This document shows positions 1 to 8,882 of a stretch of 40,562 bases of DNA, one piece after another (the first letter of the stretch is position 1; every line of letters begins with the position of its first letter). The DNA comes from Candidatus Gastranaerophilales bacterium (GTDB taxonomy: Bacteria > Cyanobacteriota > Vampirovibrionia > Gastranaerophilales > Gastranaerophilaceae): contig CALVAA010000017.1 in NCBI GenBank assembly GCA_944325315.1, forward strand, positions 1-40,562, written 5' to 3'. The notes below the pieces were generated by a model. The model ran no database searches and was not told the origin of the DNA. It saw only the letters and a list, made by a program, of their open reading frames with translations. Made by a program: the position numbers and the translations under genes.

Positions 1-51
1 AATCAAACTATCCGTACAGTCCGAAAAAAGTCCATTTCGGCAGTTTGATTT
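1..51 (+). terminator. Long inverted repeat, probable terminator of a gene left of the window
   Basis: AATCAAACT (1-9) pairs with AGTTTGATT (43-51), and an inner stem CCGAAA/TTTCGG lies between them. TTTTT follows directly, the layout of a rho-independent terminator on the plus strand. The gene it would serve lies outside the window. The first 18 bases recur at 112-129 with one mismatch, so it could instead be part of a dispersed repeat. Confidence 0.45.
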
Positions 52-111
52 TTGCGGGTTATCGTAATTTTCCGACCCGAAAACGCCCTCGCAGAGCAGG
101 CTGCCTAAAAT

Positions 112-180
112 AATCAAAGTATCCGTACAAAACAAACCGGTCGTTAAATTACAGATGCTGAAACGAGTTCAGCATGACGG
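112..180. repeat. Dispersed palindromic repeat (HAELVSAS type)
   Basis: ATGCTGAA (155-162) and TTCAGCAT (168-175) form a perfect 8-bp hairpin with a 5-base loop. Read on the minus strand the segment gives His-Ala-Glu-Leu-Val-Ser-Ala-Ser, the spurious peptide characteristic of a small palindromic repeat scattered through many bacterial genomes. Positions 112-129 repeat 1-18 almost exactly. CGGGT (55-59) and ACCCG (75-79) form another small inverted pair. No gene is seen in 1-240. Confidence 0.55.
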
Positions 181-244
181 CTTATATTTTTGTCACTCTA
201 AATTCACAAACACAAACCTTGTAATTTTTCTTTACAATTGAATT

Positions 245-380
245 GCCGATTTCGCGAGAGGTCTGATAAGGGTGAGATAAAAGTGCGTAAGCGCACAAGG
301 TCGCCAAGGCTCCCTTGGGGCTCTCGTCCTAGGATGGCCCACCATAAAAGAGAGTATCGATTAGGTACTCTCTTTTATTT
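245..380 (+). ncRNA. Candidate structured small RNA, class not recognised
   Basis: A -10-like TACAAT (233-238) precedes the segment. An outer helix CGAGAG (255-260)/CTCTCG (321-326) encloses two hairpins: GTGCG/CGCAC (283-287/292-296) and CCAAGG/CCTTGG (304-309/313-318). It ends with an 11-bp hairpin (346-356/366-376) running into a T-rich tract, a textbook terminator. The segment is visibly richer in G+C than its surroundings. The stretch around 268-296 faintly resembles the CR-II/III region of RNase P RNA, but the other RNase P conserved regions are absent. It could be a stand-alone small RNA or a leader of the next gene; the strong terminator favours a separate RNA. Confidence 0.55.
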
Positions 381-422
381 TGCAATTATTATTTGTTACA
401 AAATTATAAAAATGGGTATATT

Positions 423-434
423 CACTATATAGTG
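423..434. promoter_or_regulatory. 12-bp perfect palindrome upstream of the 1791-residue gene
   Basis: CACTATATAGTG is a perfect palindrome 44 bases before the start codon. It lies just upstream of a plausible -35/-10 pair (TTGCAT at 441 and a TATTAT/TATAGG segment at 460-468). It could be an operator; chance occurrence in AT-rich DNA is possible. Confidence 0.25.
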
Positions 435-477
435 CTATTTTTGCATACTGCTGAATTTTTATTATAGGTTTGGTAAA

Positions 478-3400
478 ATGTCGGAACTTAACAACGTTAA
501 TTTTAAAAATGGAATAATATCTCCTGCGCTTCAACAAAGAATTGAACAACAGGGGTCAAATCCAAATCCGTTTTTACTGCATAATGAAACCGATAAAATT
601 GAACTTGGAAATACAAGAACAGAAAGCACAAGTGAGCTTTTTAGTGAGTTTGAAAAAACTAAAGAACAACAAGGACTTACAGGAAAAAGTTGGGACGCAA
701 TTAAAAACTTTTTTCACATGAAATCCGGCTCAAATTATGTTGAAAAAACTCTTAGAAAACTTGAACAAGGCGAAATAAAAAGCGAAGAAGCAAAAGAAAT
801 ATTAACAAAATATCAAGATGGGCAAACTGTTTGTGTCGATGCGGTGGCAGACATTGTTTCAAGTATCTTTGCGGTTGGTGTTTTTAGTTTTGCAACAGGA
901 GGCTTAGGTTTACCCATTGCGCTTGGTTTATCTTTTTTAGCAGGTGCAGGTATAAAAGCGGGCGGTAAATATTTTGGTGCAAAAGCTAATAATAGAGAAT
1001 ATGATAATAAAAATTTATTGTATGATATTGCAACAGGCGGTATAAATGGATTATTAGCACCTATTACAAATGGATTAGGTTCTAATTTAACTAAGACAAT
1101 AGGTCTAAAGCTGGGTCTTGGTATTTCTGGCGATGTATTAGAAGCTGGTGCTAAAACCACATTAAAATCAATATTATTAAATCAAAGTATTGATGTTACA
1201 GGTGGTACAATAGGCAAAAGAGCCATCGCACTTGGTGCTGGTATGGCACTTGACGGTGCTTTAGGCGGAACTGCAGATAACGCAACAAGGGCAACGCTTG
1301 AAGGAAAAAGTGCTGAAGATGTTGCAAAGTCCGCTTTTGAAGGTTTTATTGGTGGTTTAATAATGTCACCTATAATTGGTGGCGGCTTTAGAATGGCAGG
1401 TAAATTAGGTAAAAAAATCAGCAACAAAATATTTCAAAATAATGCACCAAATGCTCCTAAGATACAAGCACCGGATTCTGATATAAAGACAAAACCAGAA
1501 AGTCCTATTCAAGTGCAAGCAGATGATATTCATCATGCAGACAATATAGATATTAAAAGCGTTGATGCAACTGATATTGACACAAGTACAACTGCTAAAA
1601 TTGATAGTGCAGATTTAAACCCAATAGCTCATATTCAAAGTGAAGAAATACAAAAAGCAAGAATTGATGAATTAGAAAAAATAGTTGCAGGAAGATGGGG
1701 CAAGAGTGACGGAAGATATTCCGATGACTTTATTAAGAAAGCTGCAAGAGAATTTTCGCAAGAAAAATACGATTTTCTAATAGCACTTGATAAATCTTTT
1801 GCGAATTCAAAAGGCAATTTTTATTTATACAAAATACCTGAAATCTTAGATATGTGTGATGATGAAAAAGCTGCAATATTAAGGAATTTAATAAATCTTG
1901 ATGTAATATCAACAATACCTGAAATACCTTCATCTCACTACCAAATGGATGCAGACGACTTTTTAAATGCATCTAAATTAGACAAGGAAAAATTATCACA
2001 ATTAAGCGAAATACTATTAAATCAGCCCAAAGATAGACCTTATTTACCCCATAATATTATAGGTGCAATTACAGAACTAAATAGCAGCCAAATAGAAACA
2101 TTTAAAAAGTTTTTAAACATTCCTGAATTAGAACACTTTGAGCAATTTAAAATTGATGAGCTTAAGCAAATTGCGCTTGATATGCCAACAGAAAATTTAG
2201 AATATATAGATAATGTTATAAAAAGAAATAGGCAAAATAAATTATCCGCTAGTAAAATAAAAGAAGTTATTGAAAAATTCTCAAAATGTCCAATAGATGA
2301 AGCAGAACACCTTGAGAAAAAATATAATTTCTTGCTAAGTGATGAATACAATCATTTTAGGTATCACAAAAGTGATAATTTTATCAATGAAGCAACAGAT
2401 AAAGAGCTTGAATTAGCTCAAAAACTTCTATCAATAAAAAACGATAAAGGAAAATATGTATTAGACCAATATTATAGTGCAGGAATATTTGAGCAAAAAC
2501 CTTTGATAGAACTAATGTTTGCAAAACATTCAGAAGCAAAGTATGAACTATTGGATGAACTTTTAAAGTATAATAAAACAGTATATTCGGACGATATTTC
2601 TTATATTTTTAGATATTTTGATGATAATCAGGCAAAATTCCTTAAAAAATATTTATATATAGAAGGAAGACCTGAAAGTCAACAATTATATAATGATTTA
2701 ATACTTAATTTTGCACATATTAAACCCGAGAAACTTGATTTACTAGAAAAAAATGGTTTAATGTATGTTGCACAAAGAGGTGAAAATCAATTTAATATCA
2801 GAGAATTAAGCGCATTATCCGAATTAGATGAGCAACAAATGAAGGCGATTTTTGATCGTGGTTTATTGACTATGCAAGCTCCATTTGAAGATTATAAACT
2901 AGATGGAAGCTCTATTGCTGAATATGCAAAAATTTCAAATGAAAATTGGGAAAAAGCAAAAGAGCTTATGTATCTGCCTCAAAGGGGTAAAGATAGTCAA
3001 CTTAGTGCTAATGATATTGCAGAGCTTGTTGATTTAGATGATATAGAATTCCAAAGAGCAAAAAAATTATTGTTTATTAAAGATAGAGAATATCAATTTA
3101 ACGTGGATAGTCTTCTGGAGCTTGCTAAATTAAGCGATGATGAAATTGAAGTTGCGCAAAAAAGAGGGCTTTTAGCTAACAGTTCTTTTGGAGGCAAAGA
3201 TATAAAAGAATTATTAACGCTATCAGATACCGATTTTAACAGGTCAAAAGAAATTGTAAATATTCAAGGAAGAAAGTTTAATGGCGCAGGGCTTAAAAAA
3301 TTAACTGAAAATTTAACTGACGATGAACTAAAAAAAGTGCCATATATAGCTTCTGTACTTGAAGATGGAAGATATAACGAGCAAAGAGAGCAATTTAGCA

Positions 3401-5853
3401 TAGATGAAATTATCACTCTTGCAAAACTACCAAAAGAAAGATTTGAAAAGTTAGAAAAATTCTTTAATTTTAGCATTGAAGAAAGAACAAACTTTAATCA
3501 TGATGAAATTGTATCCTTGTTGAAACTTTCTGATAATGAATTAAATAAAGCAATTACATTAATAAAAGTCCCTGAAAGACCGACATTTAGTCAGTTTAAT
3601 TTAGATACAATAAAAGCTCTTGCAAAACTACCTAAAGAAAATCTTGATAGCATAAGGGATTTATTTAAAATTGAAGGAAGAATTGAATTAAACACTCATG
3701 ACATAGAAAAACTTACAACTTTATCGTTAAACGAGCTGGAAACTGCAAAAAAACTTGCATTTATACCGGACAGAGGAGACTATTCTCAATTCAATGGTGA
3801 AGATTTAGTTGCTTTGTCAAAATTAAGTCCAAAAGAATTGAAAAAAGCGCAAAAATATTTTTATATACCGAGTCTTAATGATAGACAACTAAATGGCAGT
3901 ACAATCAGAATACTTCAAAGATACGAGGGTATAAAATCATTCGAAAGTTTAACAATCGCACAAAAAAGAATGCTTTTAAAAGATTTAATTAAAGAAAATA
4001 CAAACTTGTTCAATACTAATATAGATTATTTAGAAATTGCTAATTGCGGAATTATTCCAAAAAACAAAGAAGAATATTGTTCGCTATTGCCAAGGCTTGT
4101 TAAATCAATCGGTATTTCAACCAATGAACTTACCCCTGAGATAAAAGCTAATTTTTATGGAGCTTTAAGCTCGATTGAAGCGCCAAACAGTAGTTTTAGA
4201 AATTTTGATTTTGAAAATCCAAACTTTAAAATAGATTTGACATATCCAAGAAAACAATTTGTTTCTGATATTTCACAAATTTTAAAACCATTAACAAAAG
4301 AACAACGAAATATTGTTTGTAACTACTTTGGTTTTGAAATTATTTCAAATGAAGGCAGATATTTTATGAATGGCTATCCCGTAAATCTAAATAATGGGGT
4401 AGAATTAGCAAAAATTGATGATGTTAATTTAAAACGAATAATAGAGCAAATGCGTCCTTTGGTTAAAAAATTTAGCGAAAATAATACTGTTTCAATTAAT
4501 GGAGAGCCACAATTAAGTAAAGAAATCAATGATATAATTAAGGCATTCCCTGAATTTATTACAGAAATAGGCAAAAAACAACACGCTACACATGATTACA
4601 CATTAGATGTGCATTCATTAAAAGTTTTGCAAGAAGTTATGAATAATCCAAGATACCAAAATCTGTCGGATAAAGATAAATTTACGCTAAAAATTGCAGC
4701 ACTTTTACATGATATAACAAAACAAGAAAACTTAAGAGATGTAATGCATCCGCAAGAAAGTGCTTTTGATATTTATTATTTATTAGATAAATTAAAATTG
4801 CCTGAAGATGAAAAATTACAAATTTATCAAATAGTTAAAAATCATAATTGGCTTCAAAAATATAATATCAAAGATTTAAACAGACGAAAAACAATAGCAA
4901 AAGACATAGCCTTTGATTTAAGAAAGGGTAATTCTTTTGAAATGGCAAGCATATTAGCTGAAGCTGATATGCAAGCAGTTAAAAGAAATGGTGCATTTTT
5001 CGATGGATATGCAGATATATTAAAACAAGGCGAACAAGAAGTTGGCGAACATGTTAGACAAATTAAACAGAGTGCTATTCATCTTCCTCAAACAAAATTG
5101 CCAAAAGCAAGTGAACTTATAGTGGATGGCGACAAAGTTAAAGAAGTAACAACAAAACTTGCCAATGGTACTGAAATAAAAAATAAAGTTATCTATCTTG
5201 AACCGAATTTAGATTTATCAAAATATGGTTTTAGTGATAATTTAAATTCTGATGATTTAAATGTATTAATTCATGCACTTAATACAGGTGAACAGTCAAC
5301 AATTTTCCAAGCATTGGGACAAATAGATTCAGATGCTTTATTGAGTACATCCTATGTAAATTACGGACAAGGAAATTATCATGCGTTTAGACAACAAGGT
5401 TTTATATTAGATGTTGATAGCGACGACATTAATGCCGGATATTTTAGAGATTTTGGTTCCGGATACGGCAAAACCCTTGATAAATTAAAAGAAAATTATC
5501 TTTTTGACGGCTCTTGGAGTCAATTTAGAACATATTGTTCAGACGAATTGAAAAAACTTTTAAATATGAATGATGCTGAATATATAAAATTTTATGAGCA
5601 AATAAAAAATAAAAGTATAACAGAAATTGATAAAGAATATCCGCAAGCAGCAACTGCCTTAAGAGAGTTTTTCAAAAAAATGGAAGGCGGTAAACGCAGA
5701 TATGGTAGACAATATAACGAAATGCTTATAACAAGACCAAAAATACAGGGTATTTTTAATTATGGAAAATCGGATGATATTTCAAAAATCCCTGAATTTT
5801 TGAGAATATATGCTCAAGAAAACGATTTGCCAATTATTTATTTTGGAAAATAA
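478..5853 (+). CDS. Giant repeat protein with HD domain and toxin-like C-terminus (1791 aa)
   Basis: No signal peptide. Residues 1-115 are polar. Residues 122-165 are hydrophobic and glycine/alanine-rich, and a second glycine-rich stretch covers about 181-318, like membrane-hairpin regions of polymorphic toxins. About residues 510-1240 contain many diverged helical repeats of 31-40 residues with pattern [FL]N-x3-[IL]-x2-L-x2-L-[SP]. Residues 1362-1480 are an HD domain like that of tRNA nucleotidyltransferases: H1379, H1411-D1412 in ALLHDITK, H1424, H1456. The last 210 residues contain an STS triplet (1623-1625) and YNEMLI with E1748, reminiscent of an ADP-ribosyltransferase Ser-Thr-Ser strand and catalytic Glu. 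That reading is tentative, since I do not identify the first-strand Arg. HD chemistry would be phosphohydrolysis, substrate unknown. The start has only a weak Shine-Dalgarno. A secreted or surface effector is an inference. Confidence 0.9.
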   Translation: MSELNNVNFKNGIISPALQQRIEQQGSNPNPFLLHNETDKIELGNTRTESTSELFSEFEKTKEQQGLTGKSWDAIKNFFHMKSGSNYVEKTLRKLEQGEIKSEEAKEILTKYQDGQTVCVDAVADIVSSIFAVGVFSFATGGLGLPIALGLSFLAGAGIKAGGKYFGAKANNREYDNKNLLYDIATGGINGLLAPITNGLGSNLTKTIGLKLGLGISGDVLEAGAKTTLKSILLNQSIDVTGGTIGKRAIALGAGMALDGALGGTADNATRATLEGKSAEDVAKSAFEGFIGGLIMSPIIGGGFRMAGKLGKKISNKIFQNNAPNAPKIQAPDSDIKTKPESPIQVQADDIHHADNIDIKSVDATDIDTSTTAKIDSADLNPIAHIQSEEIQKARIDELEKIVAGRWGKSDGRYSDDFIKKAAREFSQEKYDFLIALDKSFANSKGNFYLYKIPEILDMCDDEKAAILRNLINLDVISTIPEIPSSHYQMDADDFLNASKLDKEKLSQLSEILLNQPKDRPYLPHNIIGAITELNSSQIETFKKFLNIPELEHFEQFKIDELKQIALDMPTENLEYIDNVIKRNRQNKLSASKIKEVIEKFSKCPIDEAEHLEKKYNFLLSDEYNHFRYHKSDNFINEATDKELELAQKLLSIKNDKGKYVLDQYYSAGIFEQKPLIELMFAKHSEAKYELLDELLKYNKTVYSDDISYIFRYFDDNQAKFLKKYLYIEGRPESQQLYNDLILNFAHIKPEKLDLLEKNGLMYVAQRGENQFNIRELSALSELDEQQMKAIFDRGLLTMQAPFEDYKLDGSSIAEYAKISNENWEKAKELMYLPQRGKDSQLSANDIAELVDLDDIEFQRAKKLLFIKDREYQFNVDSLLELAKLSDDEIEVAQKRGLLANSSFGGKDIKELLTLSDTDFNRSKEIVNIQGRKFNGAGLKKLTENLTDDELKKVPYIASVLEDGRYNEQREQFSIDEIITLAKLPKERFEKLEKFFNFSIEERTNFNHDEIVSLLKLSDNELNKAITLIKVPERPTFSQFNLDTIKALAKLPKENLDSIRDLFKIEGRIELNTHDIEKLTTLSLNELETAKKLAFIPDRGDYSQFNGEDLVALSKLSPKELKKAQKYFYIPSLNDRQLNGSTIRILQRYEGIKSFESLTIAQKRMLLKDLIKENTNLFNTNIDYLEIANCGIIPKNKEEYCSLLPRLVKSIGISTNELTPEIKANFYGALSSIEAPNSSFRNFDFENPNFKIDLTYPRKQFVSDISQILKPLTKEQRNIVCNYFGFEIISNEGRYFMNGYPVNLNNGVELAKIDDVNLKRIIEQMRPLVKKFSENNTVSINGEPQLSKEINDIIKAFPEFITEIGKKQHATHDYTLDVHSLKVLQEVMNNPRYQNLSDKDKFTLKIAALLHDITKQENLRDVMHPQESAFDIYYLLDKLKLPEDEKLQIYQIVKNHNWLQKYNIKDLNRRKTIAKDIAFDLRKGNSFEMASILAEADMQAVKRNGAFFDGYADILKQGEQEVGEHVRQIKQSAIHLPQTKLPKASELIVDGDKVKEVTTKLANGTEIKNKVIYLEPNLDLSKYGFSDNLNSDDLNVLIHALNTGEQSTIFQALGQIDSDALLSTSYVNYGQGNYHAFRQQGFILDVDSDDINAGYFRDFGSGYGKTLDKLKENYLFDGSWSQFRTYCSDELKKLLNMNDAEYIKFYEQIKNKSITEIDKEYPQAATALREFFKKMEGGKRRYGRQYNEMLITRPKIQGIFNYGKSDDISKIPEFLRIYAQENDLPIIYFGK

Positions 5854-5930
5854 TAAAAAAATATAAAAACATTCAAGTCTTTATTTGTGCTATTATATAA
5901 CATATATTTTAGCAAATAAGGATAGTAAGT

Positions 5931-5972
5931 ATGTTTAGTTTATTTAAAAACAAACTAACAAAAAGCCACTAA
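5931..5972 (+). other. 13-codon mini-ORF with its own promoter-like and RBS-like sequence
   Basis: An extended -10 (TGCTATTAT near 5888) and AAGGA before an ATG open a reading frame of only 13 residues (MFSLFKNKLTKSH) that stops just before the terminator of the opposing tRNA gene. It may be the stub of a deleted gene, a tiny peptide or chance. Confidence 0.2.
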
Positions 5973-5996
5973 AAAAGAGCCTTTTGAGGCTCTTAA
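5973..5996 (-). terminator. Terminator of tRNA-Met
   Basis: AAGAGCC (5975-5981) pairs with GGCTCTT (5988-5994). On the minus strand the hairpin is followed by TTTTTT. It lies 10 bases beyond the tRNA 3' end. Confidence 0.75.
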
Positions 5997-6004
5997 AATA
6001 AATT

Positions 6005-6076
6005 TGGGCCCGGAGGGATTCGAACCCACGACCAAAGGATTATGAGTCCTCTGCGCTACCGCTGCGCCACAGGCCC
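6005..6076 (-). tRNA. tRNA-Met(CAT), elongator type
   Basis: Cloverleaf: acceptor GGGCCTG pairs with CGGGCCC, D arm GCGC/GCGC, anticodon loop CTCATAA (anticodon CAT) and T loop TTCGAAT. The G1-C72 pair and the lack of three G-C pairs under the anticodon argue against the initiator. A tRNA-Ile2 whose C34 becomes lysidine cannot be excluded. The T stem GTGGG/CCCTC has one T-T mismatch. CCA is not encoded. Confidence 0.9.
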
Positions 6077-6163
6077 GTGACATAAAATAGTATAAGATAA
6101 ATATTTTTTTAAATCAAGAAAAAAATATACCCGGTATCTTTATCTGCAGGTTTAAAACACATT

Positions 6164-8248
6164 CTAGGAAGCAAGCTTATCTATTAATTTATAATACCAA
6201 GACATTATGCCTTCTTTGTGTTCTTTTTGATACTGCTCAAGTTCTTCTTTTGTCATTTTTTTAGAAGGCATACCGGTCAACAGTCTTGCTGCCGAGTCTG
6301 TTAGAAATGTGCTTATGGCAACAATGACAGCTGAGCTTGCAATTGAACTGTTGTATTGTTTTGCAAAAATTTCATTCAATGAACCTGAAATAATCACCTG
6401 AACAGTCATTCTAAAAAATTTATTTATCCCTCTCAGGCGAGCTTCTTTTTGTGCCGTTTCTTCATTGCTTCCATTTCTTATTGAAGCATTAAACTCATCA
6501 TTCATATTAAACCACATGCCAGTCAATGTCCCGAGGGTTTGCGCAATTACTGCAATTTTTGAGTTATCCCCTTTTGATGAAGTTATTTCGTTGCTTGACA
6601 ACAACCTTGCCTTTTTAATATATTCGCTAAATTCTTGTTGGATTTTTGCATCATCGCCGTTGTATTTTTTTTCAAACTCGCAATAGCGCTTGAACAGATT
6701 TTGAATATATTGCTTTTGTCCTTCGGTAATTTCTACTGTTTTTTTGCTTGACGTTTGCTTTGCTTTTTTATTTAATGATGCTAGTTTTTCAAAAGCTTTC
6801 GAAGATTTTATTTTTTTAAATAGTTTTGAATTTTTCAATGCATTTCCAAATTTTGCAGCAATTTTATATGGATAAAAAATAAGTTCTTTTACAAAACGAA
6901 AAGGAGCTGTTATGAGTTTTTGAAGACTGTTTTTGTGTACGGGAATTTTTCCGAACAGATTAACCTTTTTGTCTTCCTGTCCGATAAATATTTTATTTTT
7001 ATCTTTAGTTGTTTGAATCAAAGATTCAATATCTTTTGCTATCTCTTTTTCATTTGCAAGCTCAAGAGATTTTTCGATATTTTTTAGTTGTTTTAAGGTT
7101 GAATATATATCATATTTATTCTCTCGAATAAGTTTATTCTTATAGGTTTCAATTTGATCTGAAAATTTTTTGCCTATATTTGTATAATTTTTGATTAAAT
7201 TTCCGCTGCATCCCAAAAGAATGCTGAATCCGCAAAATTTAAGGATATTTTTTAAACTTAAAAAAGGCTCTTTTGCTTTTTTATCGGTTGGCTTTTTGAT
7301 AATTTGTTCATTTATTTTTGTATAGTCTTTAGATTTTGCGGATTTAACATAATCATCAATCGAAGTAAAATTAATTTTTTCTTCAGGATTAGGTTTAATT
7401 CTTCTTATAGGCATGCCTGAAGTTAACCTTGAAAGTACACGTGAAACGAGTCCTATGCCTGCTCCTATAATTGCAGGTGCCCATACATTTGAATTAACAA
7501 ACTTTGAAAAACACGAAAAAATTCCATACTGCGCAACAGACTCATAAAGCGTCTCTTTGATTTCCTGCCCTTGTTTTAAACGTTGTTCTTTTTTTGCTTC
7601 TTTTTTGTTTTTGCCTTTTTGAACTGCTTTATTATAAAAATCGCTTCCCAAAAACAAAGAGGCAGTAAAGCCTGATATTAATCTTGTTGAGATTCTTTCT
7701 TTTTTTGTGTCATAAAAAGCAGTATTTTCAGACATTGTTCTGCCTAAAGAATTTTTATATTCTTTCTGAATCTGTCTTTTAATTTTTTCATAGTTTTTGT
7801 CAGTTTTGTCAAATGAAAAATTTTCTAAATTACCCGACTTTGCTTTGACGGTTTTAGCTGTTTTTGAATACAGTCCTTTCAGAGCATTTGTTTCATTTTC
7901 TAAGGTTTGTGCTATTTTGTGTTTTTTTATAATTTCAAGGTTGCCTAACTTCGGTATTTTTTCGGATAAGAATACCATTGCATCAAGCGGAAGTCCCAAA
8001 AAAGATTTTAAGTAATTTATTCCTTTTTGAGCATAGCTTTCATTTTTTAAAAATTTGTTTCCGTTTATTGTTTCTATTAAATCAGGTGCTTTTTTTTCAA
8101 TTGAATTTATTAAAGCATTTTCATAACCATTTAAATTTTTATTTATAAAATTTTTTAATGCCGCATTATATCTGTAATTCGGCGCTTTTATCCCTTTAAA
8201 ACCTACGAATTTTTTGCTGTTTAGATTATTTGGTGAAAAAATTTTCAT
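6164..8248 (-). CDS. Membrane protein with duplicated module (694 aa), unknown function
   Basis: I do not recognise a named family. The chosen ATG at 8248 gives an N-terminus MKIFSPNN..FVGFKG like several neighbours. The frame is open upstream to a TTG at 8305 and an ATG at 8287, but neither has a Shine-Dalgarno. A roughly 95-residue module occurs twice, at about residues 189-283 and 565-665. Each has a hydrophobic helix, a KEARL/KEQRL basic stretch, another hydrophobic region and a closing R-L-[TL]-[ST]-G-M-P. The region between is lysine-rich with some hydrophobic segments. It probably sits in a membrane. It follows the 150-residue gene on the same strand after about 110 bases and may be co-transcribed. 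A large inverted repeat (8253-8305) covers the start region. Confidence 0.85.
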   Translation of the reverse strand: MKIFSPNNLNSKKFVGFKGIKAPNYRYNAALKNFINKNLNGYENALINSIEKKAPDLIETINGNKFLKNESYAQKGINYLKSFLGLPLDAMVFLSEKIPKLGNLEIIKKHKIAQTLENETNALKGLYSKTAKTVKAKSGNLENFSFDKTDKNYEKIKRQIQKEYKNSLGRTMSENTAFYDTKKERISTRLISGFTASLFLGSDFYNKAVQKGKNKKEAKKEQRLKQGQEIKETLYESVAQYGIFSCFSKFVNSNVWAPAIIGAGIGLVSRVLSRLTSGMPIRRIKPNPEEKINFTSIDDYVKSAKSKDYTKINEQIIKKPTDKKAKEPFLSLKNILKFCGFSILLGCSGNLIKNYTNIGKKFSDQIETYKNKLIRENKYDIYSTLKQLKNIEKSLELANEKEIAKDIESLIQTTKDKNKIFIGQEDKKVNLFGKIPVHKNSLQKLITAPFRFVKELIFYPYKIAAKFGNALKNSKLFKKIKSSKAFEKLASLNKKAKQTSSKKTVEITEGQKQYIQNLFKRYCEFEKKYNGDDAKIQQEFSEYIKKARLLSSNEITSSKGDNSKIAVIAQTLGTLTGMWFNMNDEFNASIRNGSNEETAQKEARLRGINKFFRMTVQVIISGSLNEIFAKQYNSSIASSAVIVAISTFLTDSAARLLTGMPSKKMTKEELEQYQKEHKEGIMSWYYKLIDKLAS

Positions 8249-8252
8249 AAAC

Positions 8253-8305
8253 TTGTTCAGTTTTCCTATAATAACCTGTTCTGGCATTATAAAAAAACTG
8301 AACAA
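8253..8305. promoter_or_regulatory. Nested inverted repeat before the 694-aa membrane protein
   Basis: TTGTTCAGTTTT (8253-8264) is the exact reverse complement of 8294-8305, and TATAAT (8267-8272) is complementary to ATTATA (8286-8291) inside it. In RNA this folds into one long hairpin ending five bases before the ATG at 8248. It could be an operator or a translational control hairpin. Confidence 0.4.
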
Positions 8306-8358
8306 ATAAAATTGCTTAAAAAATTTTAAATATTATAAAATATTAACAAATTATAATT

Positions 8359-8814
8359 TTATCTGTATGCTTCAAGCTTTCTGTAAAGCTCATCTTCTTC
8401 TTGTTGTCTTTTTTCTTCATTTATCATTCTTTGAAGACTTAATTGTGCATCATTATCCGATTGAGCCAATTCTTCGGATAATAGCTTTTTGAAAAATGAA
8501 ACCTGAGCTTTTTTATCGCTTAAATCGTAAACAGTTGTGGTTCTTTTCCAGAAAGGAGTCTTTTTTATTGCTACTATTTTTTCTTCATTCGTTGTTCCTA
8601 CTGTATACTTTTTTGTTTTTTCCAACAGAAGAAAAAACGCCTGTTTTTCCGCACCTGTTTTAAAACCGTTGTTGTGGTTTTCCATGATGGAATCTCTCAT
8701 TTCAAATCTTGTACCTAAATCGTAAAATTTACCAAAACCAACGTTGCTTTTGTTTGTTTTGCCACTTTTAATACTCCTATTGTATCCAACACCGGTAACA
8801 CAATTGATTTTCAT
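8359..8814 (-). CDS. Hypothetical protein (151 aa)
   Basis: Not recognised. ATG with a GAGG Shine-Dalgarno ten bases upstream. The N-terminus (MKINCVTGVG...) leads to NVGFGKF, resembling the N-termini of neighbouring large proteins. The middle is soluble and mixed. The last 45 residues are strongly charged and helical (KKLLSEELAQ..., EEKRQQEEDELYRKLEA). No signal peptide or membrane segment. It is upstream of, and on the same strand as, the 694-residue membrane protein, so the two may form a unit. Confidence 0.8.
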   Translation of the reverse strand: MKINCVTGVGYNRSIKSGKTNKSNVGFGKFYDLGTRFEMRDSIMENHNNGFKTGAEKQAFFLLLEKTKKYTVGTTNEEKIVAIKKTPFWKRTTTVYDLSDKKAQVSFFKKLLSEELAQSDNDAQLSLQRMINEEKRQQEEDELYRKLEAYR

Positions 8815-8882
8815 TTTAGTATCCTCGTTTATTTACACTACTTTTTAAAAAATTATAGTGGACTTATAGAGTGTTTACAAGC

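Noticed and set aside
245-380. RNase P RNA or tmRNA
   Set aside because: A short local similarity to the RNase P CR-II/III region exists, but the other conserved regions are missing and there is no tRNA-like end as in tmRNA.
238-432. 64-residue frame on the plus strand
   Set aside because: It lies over the structured RNA and its terminator and is rich in Arg only because of the RNA's G+C content.
813-1427. Two antisense frames (115 and 81 residues) inside the 1791-residue gene
   Set aside because: Shadows of its glycine/alanine-rich region; no start signals.
4561-4900. HD domain of the 1791-residue protein as the hydrolase half of a split Rel enzyme paired with the RelA/SpoT domain
   Set aside because: The HD motif spacing looks more like tRNA nucleotidyltransferase HD domains, and the genes are 15 kb apart; kept only as a loose idea.
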